Position numbers and translations under genes: made by a program. This document shows positions 27,311 to 36,914 of a stretch of 60,616 bases of DNA, piece after piece. The stretch's first letter is position 1, and every line of letters starts with the position of its first letter. The stretch is from assembly GCA_017991835.1 (NCBI GenBank), contig JAGOPY010000018.1, positions 1-60,616 of the forward strand, written 5' to 3'. The notes under the pieces were generated by a model. It searched no databases. It was not told where the DNA came from and saw only the letters and a program-made list of their open reading frames with translations. The stretch comes from Bacteroidales bacterium. GTDB lineage: Bacteria; Bacteroidota; Bacteroidia; Bacteroidales; JAGOPY01.

Positions 27311-28321
27311 AGAAATAGCCTACAAGTCAGAATCCTGTCAGTAATGATCATCCAGGTACTATTGATATCCGGCTGTAACAGGCCCGGCAATAAAGAAAAA
27401 CCCGGAAAAACAATGACCACTGAAACAACAAACATTGCTATCCCTTCTTTTAATGCCGATTCAGCTCTTCATTTTGTCAAAACACAAACCGGGTTCGGGC
27501 CTCGTGTCCCGGGAAGCAAAGCCCATGCGGATTGCGCTTCCTGGCTGAGATCCAAATTGATGGATTATACCACGGATGTCAGGGTCCAGGAGTTTAAAAC
27601 ACGGGTTTATTCCGGGGAGACCTTTACAGGGAAGAATATCATCGCCTCATTCAACCCGGAGAAGAAAATCCGGATTATGCTCTGTGCACACTGGGATTCA
27701 AGGCCTTATGCCGATTATGATCCGGACCCGGCCAAACACAACCTGCCGGTGATGGGAGCCAACGACGGTGCCAGCGGTGTGGGTGTTTTACTTGAAATGG
27801 CCCGGATCTTTAAAAATCATCCGCCCGACATCGGGGTCGATATCCTCTTTTTCGACCTGGAAGACTATGGCCCGCCGAAAGACAGCCAGAACGCGGCCAA
27901 TGAGCACTGGGGTCTTGGTTCCCAGTTCTGGTCGCATAACCCGCATGTGCCGGGGTATAACGCCCGTTTTGTGATCCTCCTCGATATGGTGGGAGCCGGA
28001 AATGCCCGCTTCCTGAAAGAGGGCTTCTCCATGCACTTTGCCCCCGATAAGGTGAAGAAAGTGTGGGATATAGCCGCCAGCCTGGGATACCAGGAATATT
28101 TCCGCGATGAAAAAGGGGCTTTTATTAATGATGACCACTATTTTATCAATGAGATCCGCAAAATCCCCGCCATCGACATTATCCACCTTGATCCCAACTC
28201 CGCTAACGGTAGTTTTTACGAATACTGGCATACAACACAGGACACTTTCGATAAGATTGATAAAAGAACTTTACAGGTCGTCGGGGATGTGGTGACCAAA
28301 GTAGTTTATACCGAAAAGTAG
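27308..28321 (+). CDS. M28-family zinc peptidase / glutaminyl-peptide cyclotransferase-like lipoprotein
   Basis: A 337-residue lipoprotein. A GTG start at 27308 is preferred because it gives a charged n-region and a lipobox LISGC with Cys23; the ATG at 27344 would leave only ten residues before the Cys. Zinc-site motifs are CAHWDSRP, GANDGASG, FFDLEDYG and a late HTTQDT, the order seen in M28 aminopeptidases and glutaminyl cyclases. Bacteroidota members of this size are usually glutaminyl cyclases or aminopeptidases and act in the periplasm or at the outer membrane. Motifs alone do not separate the two. The start codon lies inside a ctgtg repeat, which may mean the 5' end has been remodelled. 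Confidence 0.86.
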   Translation: MRNSLQVRILSVMIIQVLLISGCNRPGNKEKPGKTMTTETTNIAIPSFNADSALHFVKTQTGFGPRVPGSKAHADCASWLRSKLMDYTTDVRVQEFKTRVYSGETFTGKNIIASFNPEKKIRIMLCAHWDSRPYADYDPDPAKHNLPVMGANDGASGVGVLLEMARIFKNHPPDIGVDILFFDLEDYGPPKDSQNAANEHWGLGSQFWSHNPHVPGYNARFVILLDMVGAGNARFLKEGFSMHFAPDKVKKVWDIAASLGYQEYFRDEKGAFINDDHYFINEIRKIPAIDIIHLDPNSANGSFYEYWHTTQDTFDKIDKRTLQVVGDVVTKVVYTEK

Positions 28322-28363
28322 GGTTGGCCTGCATTTCTGTTATTGAAGGATTAAAATCGTTTT

Positions 28364-30646
28364 ATGATGAAAAAATTTCCAGCGGTACTCTGCATCTTCT
28401 TTCCGACTCTGTGGTTTACCAACACGCTGACCGCCCAACCCGAGTTTCCCCCTAACGCTCCCGTTTTCGACAGTTCAACCGTAGCACGGATCGATATTAC
28501 CATTGATCCCGATACGCTTGCCTGGATCTATGAAAATGTGGATTCAGATATCGAATTTCATGCTGCGTTCCGTTTTGAAAATCAGACGATTGATGAATTG
28601 GTTGAAAATGTTGGATTCAGATTAAGGGGAAATACTTCGCGGTATTCGCAGAAGAAATCATTTAAGGTTTCATTCAACACATTCGAACCGGGTAAAAAGT
28701 TCCAGGGAATGGAGAAACTGAACCTGAACGGTGAACATAACGATCCTTCCATCATCCGTTCGCGCATTTGCTGGGAGTGGCTTCGTACAGCGGGTGTCCC
28801 GGCTCCCCGGGCCGCTCATGCCACGGTTTATATCAACGGAGATTACTACGGGCTTTATATTATGGTCGAACATGTGGATGAAGAATTCGTGGAGTCACGG
28901 TTCAATAATAAAAATGGGAACCTGTATAAATGCCTCTGGCCGGCCGACCTCGATTACCTCGGCAATGATCCGGATCTGTACAAGTTTTATCAAAACGGCC
29001 GGCAGGCTTATGAATTGAAGATCAATGAAGAATATAACAATTACTCCGATCTTGCTCACTTTATTGATGTTTTGAACAATACACCGCCGGAAGATCTGGA
29101 ATGCGAACTGGAAAAGGTCTTTAATCTCAACGACTACCTGAAGATCATGGCCCTGGATGTGGTCACTGGCAACTGGGACGGGTACATATACAACAAGAAT
29201 AACTTCTACCTTTACCATAATACAGAAACCGGCAGGTTCGAGTATATTCCCTACGATCTCGATAATACGCTGGGAATTGATTGGATGGACAGGGACTGGG
29301 CGACGCGCGACATCTACGACTGGGAGCAACATGGCACGGAGGTAAGGCCGTTGTATGCACGGCTTCTGGAGGTACCCGGGATCAAAGACCGGTATTCTTT
29401 CTTCTTTAAAAAATTCCTCGATCTTTTATCTGAAGAAGATTCTTTGATTACGGCCATCGGGGGAATACGGACAATGATCGCCCCTTATGTTATAAATGAT
29501 CCGTTTTATCCGCTCGATTATGGTTATACGTATGATAACTTCATAAATTCATACGACCAGGCGCTGGGCGGTCATGTCGATTACGGGTTGATCCCTTATA
29601 TTCAGACCCGGCGGACGACAGCCTTGCAGCAATTGGTTATCAATGGCATTCCTCCTGTTATCAACTATATCGAATCATCAAAAGCGGTACCCGGTGAAGA
29701 ATACTGGATCAGGGCGACGGTTACCGATGAGTCGGCCGATTTTACAGTGAAGCTGAAATACAGTATTAACGGGGGGACTGAATTACTGGTGAATATGAAA
29801 GATGACGGAACACACCATGACCATGAGGAAGACGACGGATGTTATGGCTATGAATTTGACGGTTTCGACATTGGACAGATCCTTTCATGGCAGGTGATGG
29901 TCACCGATCCCGAATCGATGATCACGGTCCGCCCGTGTTCTCCGGTGATGATTGATTTTCATCCTTCGGATGATCCGCAGATTTTTATCAATGAATTGAT
30001 GGCCGATAACGATACAACCATTACGGATGAATTCGGTGAATATGATAACTGGGTCGAGATTTATAATGCCGATGATCATCCGGTTTGGATGGGGGATAAA
30101 TATTTGTCGGATAATCTTTCCAATCCCGATAAGTGGAAACTGCCAGATGTATCAATACCTCCAGGTGGATTTCTGTTGATCTGGACCGACGGCCAGCCGG
30201 GACAGGGGCCGTTTCACACCGATTATAAACTGAACGATGAAGGTGAGTCGCTGGCCATCTTCGACAATGAATCAACAGGATATTTTTTAATTGACAGTAT
30301 TTCCTGGGGATTGATCCCGATCGATGTATCTTATGGCAGAGAAGAAGACGGATTTCTTTCCTGGATTTATTTTAACCATGCTACGCCGGGATACAGCAAC
30401 GGAAGCTTTGGAACAGATGAACCTGAGCCGGTTGTAAAAAGCACTCGATTTTATCCGAATCCGGTTAAAAATGGGACTATTTATTTTGATGATATTTTCA
30501 ATGGCTGCATTTTAAACGCGACAGGCATGATTGTCATGCGGATTGAAGGAGAGAAGATCACCAATGTTGGACATTTGCGGTCTGGATTGTATTTCCTGTT
30601 AGATTCAGAGACAGGGAGATCCTTCAAAGTTTTTATTATTCACTGA
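28364..30646 (+). CDS. Secreted CotH-kinase-family protein with lamin-tail domain and T9SS sorting domain
   Basis: A 760-residue exported protein; two adjacent ATG codons at 28364 and 28367 could both start it. The signal peptide ends near LTAQ. The CotH domain (about 45-430) shows FRLRGNTSRYSQKKSFKVS, KLNLNGEHNDPS, YINGDYYGLYIMVEHVD and the catalytic-type YDLDNTLGIDW near 297. An Ig-like segment follows, then a lamin-tail domain (FINELMADNDTTITDEFG, IPPGGFLLIWTD) and a T9SS domain (RFYPNPVKNG to FKVFIIH). CotH is a protein kinase in spore formers; in Bacteroidota secreted CotH proteins have no settled role. It is 42 bp after the M28 gene on the same strand, with a strong terminator after it. 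Confidence 0.9.
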   Translation: MMKKFPAVLCIFFPTLWFTNTLTAQPEFPPNAPVFDSSTVARIDITIDPDTLAWIYENVDSDIEFHAAFRFENQTIDELVENVGFRLRGNTSRYSQKKSFKVSFNTFEPGKKFQGMEKLNLNGEHNDPSIIRSRICWEWLRTAGVPAPRAAHATVYINGDYYGLYIMVEHVDEEFVESRFNNKNGNLYKCLWPADLDYLGNDPDLYKFYQNGRQAYELKINEEYNNYSDLAHFIDVLNNTPPEDLECELEKVFNLNDYLKIMALDVVTGNWDGYIYNKNNFYLYHNTETGRFEYIPYDLDNTLGIDWMDRDWATRDIYDWEQHGTEVRPLYARLLEVPGIKDRYSFFFKKFLDLLSEEDSLITAIGGIRTMIAPYVINDPFYPLDYGYTYDNFINSYDQALGGHVDYGLIPYIQTRRTTALQQLVINGIPPVINYIESSKAVPGEEYWIRATVTDESADFTVKLKYSINGGTELLVNMKDDGTHHDHEEDDGCYGYEFDGFDIGQILSWQVMVTDPESMITVRPCSPVMIDFHPSDDPQIFINELMADNDTTITDEFGEYDNWVEIYNADDHPVWMGDKYLSDNLSNPDKWKLPDVSIPPGGFLLIWTDGQPGQGPFHTDYKLNDEGESLAIFDNESTGYFLIDSISWGLIPIDVSYGREEDGFLSWIYFNHATPGYSNGSFGTDEPEPVVKSTRFYPNPVKNGTIYFDDIFNGCILNATGMIVMRIEGEKITNVGHLRSGLYFLLDSETGRSFKVFIIH

Positions 30647-30670
30647 TGTTCCATTTTGCGTTTTGCAAAC

Positions 30671-30704
30671 AAAAAGGCTGCCTGGAAAACCCGGCAGCCT
30701 TTTT
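30671..30704. terminator. Bidirectional rho-independent terminator
   Basis: aaaaaggctgcc at 30671-30682 is perfectly inverted by ggcagccttttt at 30693-30704, with a 10-bp loop. The A-run and T-run flanks make it usable on both strands. It lies between the converging CotH and anchor-L genes, exactly where a shared terminator is needed. Confidence 0.9.
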
Positions 30705-30727
30705 CATTTAAAGATTCTATTATTGTA

Positions 30728-31633
30728 CTAAACCAGTCTCCTGAAACGGATGACGGCAAAAATTAAGATCAGGCCGATACCAATGAATAAAGCCCAGTTA
30801 CTGACCGGCACTTCCGGGTCGGTTCCGCCGAAGCTTGATCCTTTGATAAAGCAGAATGAATCGAGAGCTGAGTCGCCACCGTCGGCAATAGCAAGCTTAA
30901 TGGTGTTCGATTCTCCTTCGTTCACTGGTCCTTGTGCAACCAGAACAGTCGTAAATCCGTCCATTTCATTGCAATATGGCCCCGGATAGGCCTCATTATT
31001 TTTGTAGTAGGTGCTATTGGTTGACAAATTGATCGTATTGATCGTGACCGGCAGAGCAGTACTTGGAACGACAGCAATGTTGGTGCCATTGAGGAAAAAT
31101 GCAAATGCGTCATTATACTGGAACACATACTCGTTGTACTCTTCCGATCCGAATACATACTGGATGTAAAGCTGGTCGAAATTCGGCACAAAGCTGAATT
31201 CCAGGACAGTTGCATCGTAGGTTTGCTGTGAGGCAAATGTTGTCAGATCAGCATCTCCGGGAAGGCCAAGACCCTCTGATGTTCCATCATCAGAATTGGG
31301 TCCGATTGCATTGGTAATATATCCGGAGCACATTATGATCCCGTCTTCGATCCCTAATCCGGCATCGGTTCCGCCCACGAACAAACCGGCGGATGCATAA
31401 GGATTACCGGCTAAACCGGCGAAGTTGATGAGCGAATAAGAGACGACATCCGGTCCTAAGATCGCTTCGATCAGGTCGCTGGGATAAGTAACGGTGTTGT
31501 CAACCGGGGTCATGACCAGGCTGGGGCAAGCCAGCGGGCCGTGATTGATCGGTTTCGGATTATTGGCAATACGCTCTTCTGCAAAAGCAAAAAGCACCGT
31601 AGCACTGAGTAGAATTGTCAAAAGTTTTTTCAT
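30728..31633 (-). CDS. Choice-of-anchor-L domain protein with C-terminal membrane/sorting tail
   Basis: A 301-residue exported protein with signal peptide MKKLLTILLSATVLFAFA. Residues about 45-270 fit the choice-of-anchor-L domain (GIIMCSGYITNAIGPN, FSFVPNFDQLYIQYVFGSEEY, DAFAFFLNG, LAIADGGDSALDS). The C-terminus is not a T9SS domain. It is PVSNWALFIGIGLILIFAV followed by RFRR: a short motif, one transmembrane segment and an Arg cluster, the three-part layout of PEP-CTERM/IPTL-CTERM-type sorting signals. Its leader is long and contains an octanucleotide array. Sorting by an exosortase-like enzyme is inference; simple membrane anchoring is the alternative. Confidence 0.85.
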   Translation of the reverse strand: MKKLLTILLSATVLFAFAEERIANNPKPINHGPLACPSLVMTPVDNTVTYPSDLIEAILGPDVVSYSLINFAGLAGNPYASAGLFVGGTDAGLGIEDGIIMCSGYITNAIGPNSDDGTSEGLGLPGDADLTTFASQQTYDATVLEFSFVPNFDQLYIQYVFGSEEYNEYVFQYNDAFAFFLNGTNIAVVPSTALPVTINTINLSTNSTYYKNNEAYPGPYCNEMDGFTTVLVAQGPVNEGESNTIKLAIADGGDSALDSFCFIKGSSFGGTDPEVPVSNWALFIGIGLILIFAVIRFRRLV

Positions 31634-31675
31634 AATGATTGTTTTTTGAGGTTATTTGTTGTTTTCTATTGATCT

Positions 31676-31739
31676 ATTGCTAAATTGCTAAATTGTTAAA
31701 CTGTTAAATTTTCAAATTTTCAAATTTTCAAATTGTCTT
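31676..31739. repeat. Octanucleotide array in the leader of the anchor-L gene
   Basis: Eight 8-bp units: attgctaa twice, attgttaa, actgttaa, attttcaa three times, attgtctt. It is placed between the predicted promoter (31769-31800) and the start codon at 31633, so it should be transcribed as part of the 5' leader. Confidence 0.82.
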
Positions 31740-31768
31740 ACAGTCCTATTCTTCTGATTACAGTGAGG

Positions 31769-31800
31769 CAAAGATAAACTGCATTACCCGTTATGTCAAG
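31769..31800 (-). promoter_or_regulatory. Candidate promoter of the anchor-L gene
   Basis: The minus strand has TATCTTTG (31769-31776) and CTTG (31797-31800) with 20 bp between them, close to the TTTG-N19-TAnnTTTG consensus. Transcription would start near 31762, giving a leader of about 130 bases that includes the octamer array. Confidence 0.45.
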
Positions 31801-31839
31801 AAAATGATGTACGGATGAAGTTTATTCGTACACTTTTTT

Positions 31840-32907
31840 TCATTTGCACGCCGGAAGCGTCAGGTTATACCATGCCGGGAACCGTGTTTTATAATAATCG
31901 ATGAAAATGGAAGGAGTCTGCCGGTGATAGAAAACAGGCTCATTTTCATCAGGTTGGATCTGCCTTGCATCGATCCGGATCCCTTTTGCCTCATTCAGTT
32001 CCACCGGTACCGCAGCATATTTTTCCTGAATGTCGCTGCTTTCCCAGAGCCGGTGAATCCATTCGTACATCAGGGTCGGATCATAAATTTCAAAATGCTC
32101 GAAAGCATTATTGGTTTCGCTTTGCCGGTCAGCCCATTTTTGTTCTCTGCGTATATCCCTGATCCTGACCTTATTGCCTTCATTATAGGGTCCTCCGATC
32201 AGCTTCATCGGTATGTCAATTTCTACTTTCCAGTCATCAAACGCCTCCCGGAGCAAACCACCCAGGTCCAGAAAACTAACGACAAATGCCGAACATCCGG
32301 CCCCTTCTCCTTTGTTACGGGGCCAGAATGCTCCTCCATATCTCGCCCCTGTTGTACTGTCCTGTTCCCAGAACGCTTTGTATCCTTCGAAAAAAGTAAG
32401 CATACGCTCTACTGCTTTATCATTGATAATGAGTTTAATAAATGCCAGCCGGCCATTCCCCGAATAAAATTCGATCTTCTTTTCCAGTTCTTCACGGCTT
32501 TCAAGTTCTCCCGAAATGTCGGCTCCAAGGATTGCTAACCCATAATACTCACCGATAACCAGGTTTTTAGCCTCTTCCGGCCTGGCCGACCTCATCCCGG
32601 TCAATATCCCTTCCGGACTGGCGGAAGTGTTTAACTCAACAAATGCATGGCCCAGCAGATAACTCTTTTTATCGAAAATATTCCGCCTGATATTTTTTAT
32701 ATAACTTTTAACCAATGAGTTAGGTGAATTCCAGTCGTATTTTACCTTCGATGGAATGACGTAAATGATCAGTTCATTCTCACCGTCAATGGCCGGACAG
32801 GACGAAAGGCCCATCCCTGCAGCCATCGTTATACAATAAAGGAGGACCAGCCCAAGCAATGTTCCGGCCCTGATCAGTTTCCCGGCTATTTTAACCGTAT
32901 CCGTCAT
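31840..32907 (-). CDS. Unrecognised lipoprotein with a possible permuted papain-fold (His then Cys) core
   Basis: A 355-residue protein; the ATG at 32907 is preferred to distant upstream starts that would overlap the divergent ClC gene. The N-terminus is a signal/anchor of about 25 hydrophobic residues ending in LSSC (Cys37), a plausible lipobox. No named family is recognised with confidence. In the mature part, SYLLGHAFVELNT (His87) comes well before EGAGCSAFVVSFLDLGG (Cys205), the His-before-Cys order of circularly permuted NlpC/P60 or LRAT-type hydrolases. Trp-rich segments follow. A cell-wall or lipid hydrolase is possible but unproven. It is divergent from the ClC channel gene with 67 bp between starts. 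Confidence 0.7.
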   Translation of the reverse strand: MTDTVKIAGKLIRAGTLLGLVLLYCITMAAGMGLSSCPAIDGENELIIYVIPSKVKYDWNSPNSLVKSYIKNIRRNIFDKKSYLLGHAFVELNTSASPEGILTGMRSARPEEAKNLVIGEYYGLAILGADISGELESREELEKKIEFYSGNGRLAFIKLIINDKAVERMLTFFEGYKAFWEQDSTTGARYGGAFWPRNKGEGAGCSAFVVSFLDLGGLLREAFDDWKVEIDIPMKLIGGPYNEGNKVRIRDIRREQKWADRQSETNNAFEHFEIYDPTLMYEWIHRLWESSDIQEKYAAVPVELNEAKGIRIDARQIQPDENEPVFYHRQTPSIFIDYYKTRFPAWYNLTLPACK

Positions 32908-32974
32908 CCTTATTATCCAATAATCCTGTTTGTGGCTCACGAAATTAAAAAATTTAGATAAATTAGCCCAATTT

Positions 32975-34759
32975 ATGTCAAGATCCACTAAAAGGGCTAT
33001 CTGGTTCAGGTTCATGGTCTGGCAGGCCAGGCGAATGAACCATCGCACCTTCCTGATGATCATCAGTGTCGTAATTGGCATATTATCAGGGATCTCCGCC
33101 ATTATTCTGAAGAACGCGGTCCATTTTATCCAGGAACTTCTCATCAGCAGCGCGCCAATTTACCGCGAAAATTTCCTCTATTTTGCTTTGCCGGCGATAG
33201 GGATCCTTCTGGCCATCTTTTTCGTAAAATATGTCATTAAAGATCATGTCGAGCATGGCGTTCCCAGCATTCTTTATGCCATCAGCCGTTCCAATGGCAT
33301 CATCCGGCGCCACAACATGTTCTCCTCCATCGTCACCAGCGCATTAACCGTCGGATTTGGAGGTTCGGTAGGATTGGAAGGCCCGACATTGGCTACCGGC
33401 GCTGCTGTTGGCTCCAACCTCGGCCAATATCTCAGGCTCAGCTACAAAGACCTGATCCTGATGATGACGCTGGCCTGCGCCGGCGCTATGGCGGCCATCT
33501 TTAAGTCGCCTATTGCGGCCATCGTCTTTGCCGTGGAAGTCCTGATGATCGACCTGACCATGGCTTCCCTCATCCCCCTGCTGATCGCTTCGGTCACCGC
33601 CCTGCTTACCTCGTATTTTTTTCTCGGAAATGCCGTCCTGTATCCGTTTGAGGTTTCCGAAGCCTTTTATTACAAACATATACCTTATTATTTGCTCCTG
33701 GGTGTTTTTACCGGTTTTATATCGGTCTACTTTACCCGGATGTATATCCGTATTGAGAAATATTTTAAAAGGATCAGCAACTGGTGGCTGAGATGGATAT
33801 CGGGCGGAATGATCCTCGGGATGCTGATCTTTTTCTTCCCGGCGCTTTACGGCGAAGGCTACGAAGCTGTAAACACCTGTATGAAAGGTGATTACAGTCC
33901 ATTGTTTAACGGAAGCCCTTTTTATGAGTTCCAGGACAGCATCTGGGTAGTGTTTCTTCTCTTTATCCTGGTGCTCTTTTTTAAAGTGGTTGCCACTGCC
34001 ACTACATTCGGCGCGGGGGGAGTCGGGGGGATATTCGCACCGTCGCTGTTCATGGGGGTTATAGCAGGGCTTTTCTTTGCCGAGATGGTCAATTATTCAG
34101 GCCTGACTCTCCTGTCGGGTTCCAATTTCGCCATGGTAGGGATGAGCGGAGTGATTGCCGGCGTGCTCCACGCGCCGCTGACGGGCATCTTCCTGATCGC
34201 GGAGATCACTGGGGGCTACGACCTGATCATCCCGCTGATGCTGGTCTCTACCATCAGCTATGCTACCACCCGGATGTTCGTCTCCAATTCGGTCTATACC
34301 TACCAGCTCGCTGCCAGGGGAGAGCTGATCACCCATGATAAAGACAAGACAGCCATGTCGCTGCTCCGGGTCAACGATCTGATCGAAACCGACTTCCGGA
34401 CCATCGGACCGGATGCCCGCCTCCGCGACCTGATCCAGGTTATCAGCGAATCCGCCAGGAACATCTACCCGGTAGTCGATGAAAACAACAGGTTTTTCGG
34501 ATTCGTCAGGCTCGACGATGTCCGTCATATCATGTTCAAACAAGAACTCTATGACCAGGTTATTGTCAAAGATATTATGGTCAGGCCGGATACTTTTGTC
34601 TCACCCGATGATTCCATGGAAACGGTCGTGGAGAAATTTGCGCATTACGATAAATACAACCTGCCGGTGCTTTTAAATGGCATTTATATCGGTTTTGTCT
34701 CCCGTGCCAATGTTTTCCGGAATTACCGGGAAATCGTCAGGAAATTTTCCGAAGATTGA
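32975..34759 (+). CDS. ClC-family chloride channel/antiporter with C-terminal CBS pair
   Basis: A 594-residue inner membrane protein. The ATG at 32975 (MSRSTKRAIWF) is preferred to an upstream TTG. It has about ten to twelve membrane helices, the ClC motifs EHGVP (94-97, in place of GSGIP), GGSVGLEGP (129-137, with the gating Glu135) and GAGGVGGIFAPSLFMG, then two CBS domains (about 455-590: LRDLIQVISESARNIYPVVDENN and METVVEKFAHYDKYNLPVL). CBS domains usually bind adenosine nucleotides and regulate the channel. It is monocistronic. Whether it is a channel or a proton antiporter cannot be decided by eye. Confidence 0.95.
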   Translation: MSRSTKRAIWFRFMVWQARRMNHRTFLMIISVVIGILSGISAIILKNAVHFIQELLISSAPIYRENFLYFALPAIGILLAIFFVKYVIKDHVEHGVPSILYAISRSNGIIRRHNMFSSIVTSALTVGFGGSVGLEGPTLATGAAVGSNLGQYLRLSYKDLILMMTLACAGAMAAIFKSPIAAIVFAVEVLMIDLTMASLIPLLIASVTALLTSYFFLGNAVLYPFEVSEAFYYKHIPYYLLLGVFTGFISVYFTRMYIRIEKYFKRISNWWLRWISGGMILGMLIFFFPALYGEGYEAVNTCMKGDYSPLFNGSPFYEFQDSIWVVFLLFILVLFFKVVATATTFGAGGVGGIFAPSLFMGVIAGLFFAEMVNYSGLTLLSGSNFAMVGMSGVIAGVLHAPLTGIFLIAEITGGYDLIIPLMLVSTISYATTRMFVSNSVYTYQLAARGELITHDKDKTAMSLLRVNDLIETDFRTIGPDARLRDLIQVISESARNIYPVVDENNRFFGFVRLDDVRHIMFKQELYDQVIVKDIMVRPDTFVSPDDSMETVVEKFAHYDKYNLPVLLNGIYIGFVSRANVFRNYREIVRKFSED

Positions 34760-34817
34760 AGCCGTCAGTTCCCTCCTTAGTCGGGATGACGCATTCTCTA
34801 AGAAAATAAAGGGAGCG

Positions 34818-36866
34818 TTATTCCGGCGTTAGCCGAATTTTGCCCGCTAACTGCTGCAGTGCTTCATCAACCGATGTTGTTGGCAGGAGGCACTCACGGC
34901 CGGTGCATATATAGATCATTGTCTGATTTTCAGTGAACCTGTCTTTGAAAACCGGAAGTTCACTCCTTTCCCTTGCTGCGCAAAAAAATATCTGAGACCG
35001 GAAATGCTTTCGGATAGTCGCGATCTTTTCGGGATAATCATCGCCGGTTATGACAACGAAATAATATGGAAGGGCCGTCTGTAGCATCACCGATGCCCAG
35101 TTGGCAAAGGCTGAAGGGAATTGCAGGGCATTTTCCCTGACACCCGAAACCATTTTTGCCTGTTTTTCAATAAAATCATCTTTTTCAAAAATAACGCCCA
35201 GCTTATAAAGCAAACCCGCCATCACGCTGTTGGAGGAGGGGATCACGGAGTCGTAAATTTCCTGCTGGCGAGCTACCAGCGGAGCATCAGAAGCGGATGA
35301 TCCGAAAAAATAACCGCTCTCCGAATCGTAGAAATCCCGGATCGCCGTTTCAATCAATTCCAGAGCCCGGTACAAATATTGTTCCCTGAAGGTGGCCAGG
35401 TAAAGGGCCAGGAGCCCTTCCGCCACAAAACAGTAATCTTCCAGGAAGCCGTTGATATAGGATTTATCTTTACTGAAACTGTGAAAAAGACGACCATCGG
35501 CGCCGGTCATATTTGCATGAATAAACCCGGCAGTTTTAACCGCGGCATCCAGGTATTTTTTCTGTCCGGTAATTCGTCCGGCATTGGCGAATGCCTTCAT
35601 CATCAGTCCGTTCCAGGAGGCCAGAATCTTGTTGTCAAGCCCTGGCATTGTCCTTTTATTCCGTTCTTTAAGCAGTTTTGCTTTGGCGCTCTTCAGGATG
35701 GCTTTAAATGCCGATGGCTGCAAACCCTGGGCCCTGGCAAATTCATCGGGTGACTGGGTGCGCACCAGGATATTTTGCCCCTCTTCCCACAAAGCTTTAC
35801 CTCCGGTATGATAATATTTTCGCACCAGGTCGCCCTGGTTACCGGTGAGAATCTTAAGCTCACCGGCTGTCCAGGTATAGAACCGGCCTTCTTTGCCTTC
35901 CGAATCGGCATCTAAAGCCGAATAAAAGCCGCCCTCGGGCGAGGTCATTTCCCTCATGACAAATCCCAGTGTCTCCTCGGCCGTTTCCCGGAATTCCTTT
36001 GATCCATATACCTGTGAGGCTTCCAGGTAGAGAGATGCAAGCTGTGCATTGTCGTACAGCATCTTCTCGAAATGGGGGACCTTCCATTGGGAATCGGTCG
36101 AATACCGGGCAAATCCGCCTCCGGCCTGGTCATAGATTCCGCCGTATGACATCTTCCGTAAGGTCAGCTTCACCAGTTTTTCGACCTTCTCATTCGCAGT
36201 TATTTCGCCAGTGGTTAGTAAGAACGCCAAGGCAGTTGGCATCGGAAATTTCGGGGCACTTCCGAATCCCCCCTCCAGTTCGTCCATCTGGCCGGTCAGG
36301 CTGTTGGTGATCCGGGTAATGTCTTCCCTGGTAATCGCCCTGACCGACTCTGCCGGTTTTATCAAGGAGGCCTTCCTGATCCCTTCGGTGAGTGCATCGG
36401 CTTGATCCTCAATCTCTTTTCTTCTTTTAAGATAGAGTGTCGAAATATTCTCCAGGAGCTGGACCCATTGGTTTTTTCGAAAATAGGTGCCACCGAAAAA
36501 GGGGCGGCCGTCGGGCAGGGTAAAGCAGTTCAGCGGCCAGCCCCCGCTGCCCGTAATAAGCTGCACGGCGTTCATGTACACCTGGTCGACGTCGGGCCGC
36601 TCTTCCCGGTCGACCTTGATGCAGATGAAATTGCGGTTCATGATCTCCGCCACTTTCACATCTTCGAACGATTCTCGCTCCATAACGTGACACCAGTGGC
36701 AGGATGAATAGCCAATGCTGATCAGCAGCATCTTGTCGAGCGACCGGGCTTTTGAAAGAGTCTGCTCATTCCAGGGATGCCATTCCACGGGATTATGCGC
36801 GTGCTGCAGCAGGTAGGGGCTGCTTTCACGGATAAGCTGGTTGGTAAACCGGTGATCGGGCATCAT
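34818..36866 (-). CDS. YyaL-family protein (DUF255 thioredoxin-like plus six-hairpin glycosidase-like domain)
   Basis: A 682-residue cytoplasmic protein; ATG codons at 36866 and 36863 are both possible. The N-terminal thioredoxin-fold domain (about 1-165) has the family motif NPVEWHPW and the CxxC pair in YSSCHWCHVME (Cys56, Cys59), then GGWPLNCFTLPDGRPFFGGTYF. The rest is an (alpha/alpha)6 domain with VPHFEKMLYDNAQL, GGFYSALDADSEG and LASWNGLMMKAFA. The family (human SPATA20, bacterial YyaL) is widespread with no firmly established function; redox-linked sugar or nucleotide-sugar chemistry has been suggested. It stands 49 bp from the HU-LysM gene on the same strand. Confidence 0.94.
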   Translation of the reverse strand: MMPDHRFTNQLIRESSPYLLQHAHNPVEWHPWNEQTLSKARSLDKMLLISIGYSSCHWCHVMERESFEDVKVAEIMNRNFICIKVDREERPDVDQVYMNAVQLITGSGGWPLNCFTLPDGRPFFGGTYFRKNQWVQLLENISTLYLKRRKEIEDQADALTEGIRKASLIKPAESVRAITREDITRITNSLTGQMDELEGGFGSAPKFPMPTALAFLLTTGEITANEKVEKLVKLTLRKMSYGGIYDQAGGGFARYSTDSQWKVPHFEKMLYDNAQLASLYLEASQVYGSKEFRETAEETLGFVMREMTSPEGGFYSALDADSEGKEGRFYTWTAGELKILTGNQGDLVRKYYHTGGKALWEEGQNILVRTQSPDEFARAQGLQPSAFKAILKSAKAKLLKERNKRTMPGLDNKILASWNGLMMKAFANAGRITGQKKYLDAAVKTAGFIHANMTGADGRLFHSFSKDKSYINGFLEDYCFVAEGLLALYLATFREQYLYRALELIETAIRDFYDSESGYFFGSSASDAPLVARQQEIYDSVIPSSNSVMAGLLYKLGVIFEKDDFIEKQAKMVSGVRENALQFPSAFANWASVMLQTALPYYFVVITGDDYPEKIATIRKHFRSQIFFCAARERSELPVFKDRFTENQTMIYICTGRECLLPTTSVDEALQQLAGKIRLTPE

Positions 36867-36914
36867 GAGATAAAGTTACGATTTTGGCCGGCGGTATTCA
36901 GGCAGTTGATAACT

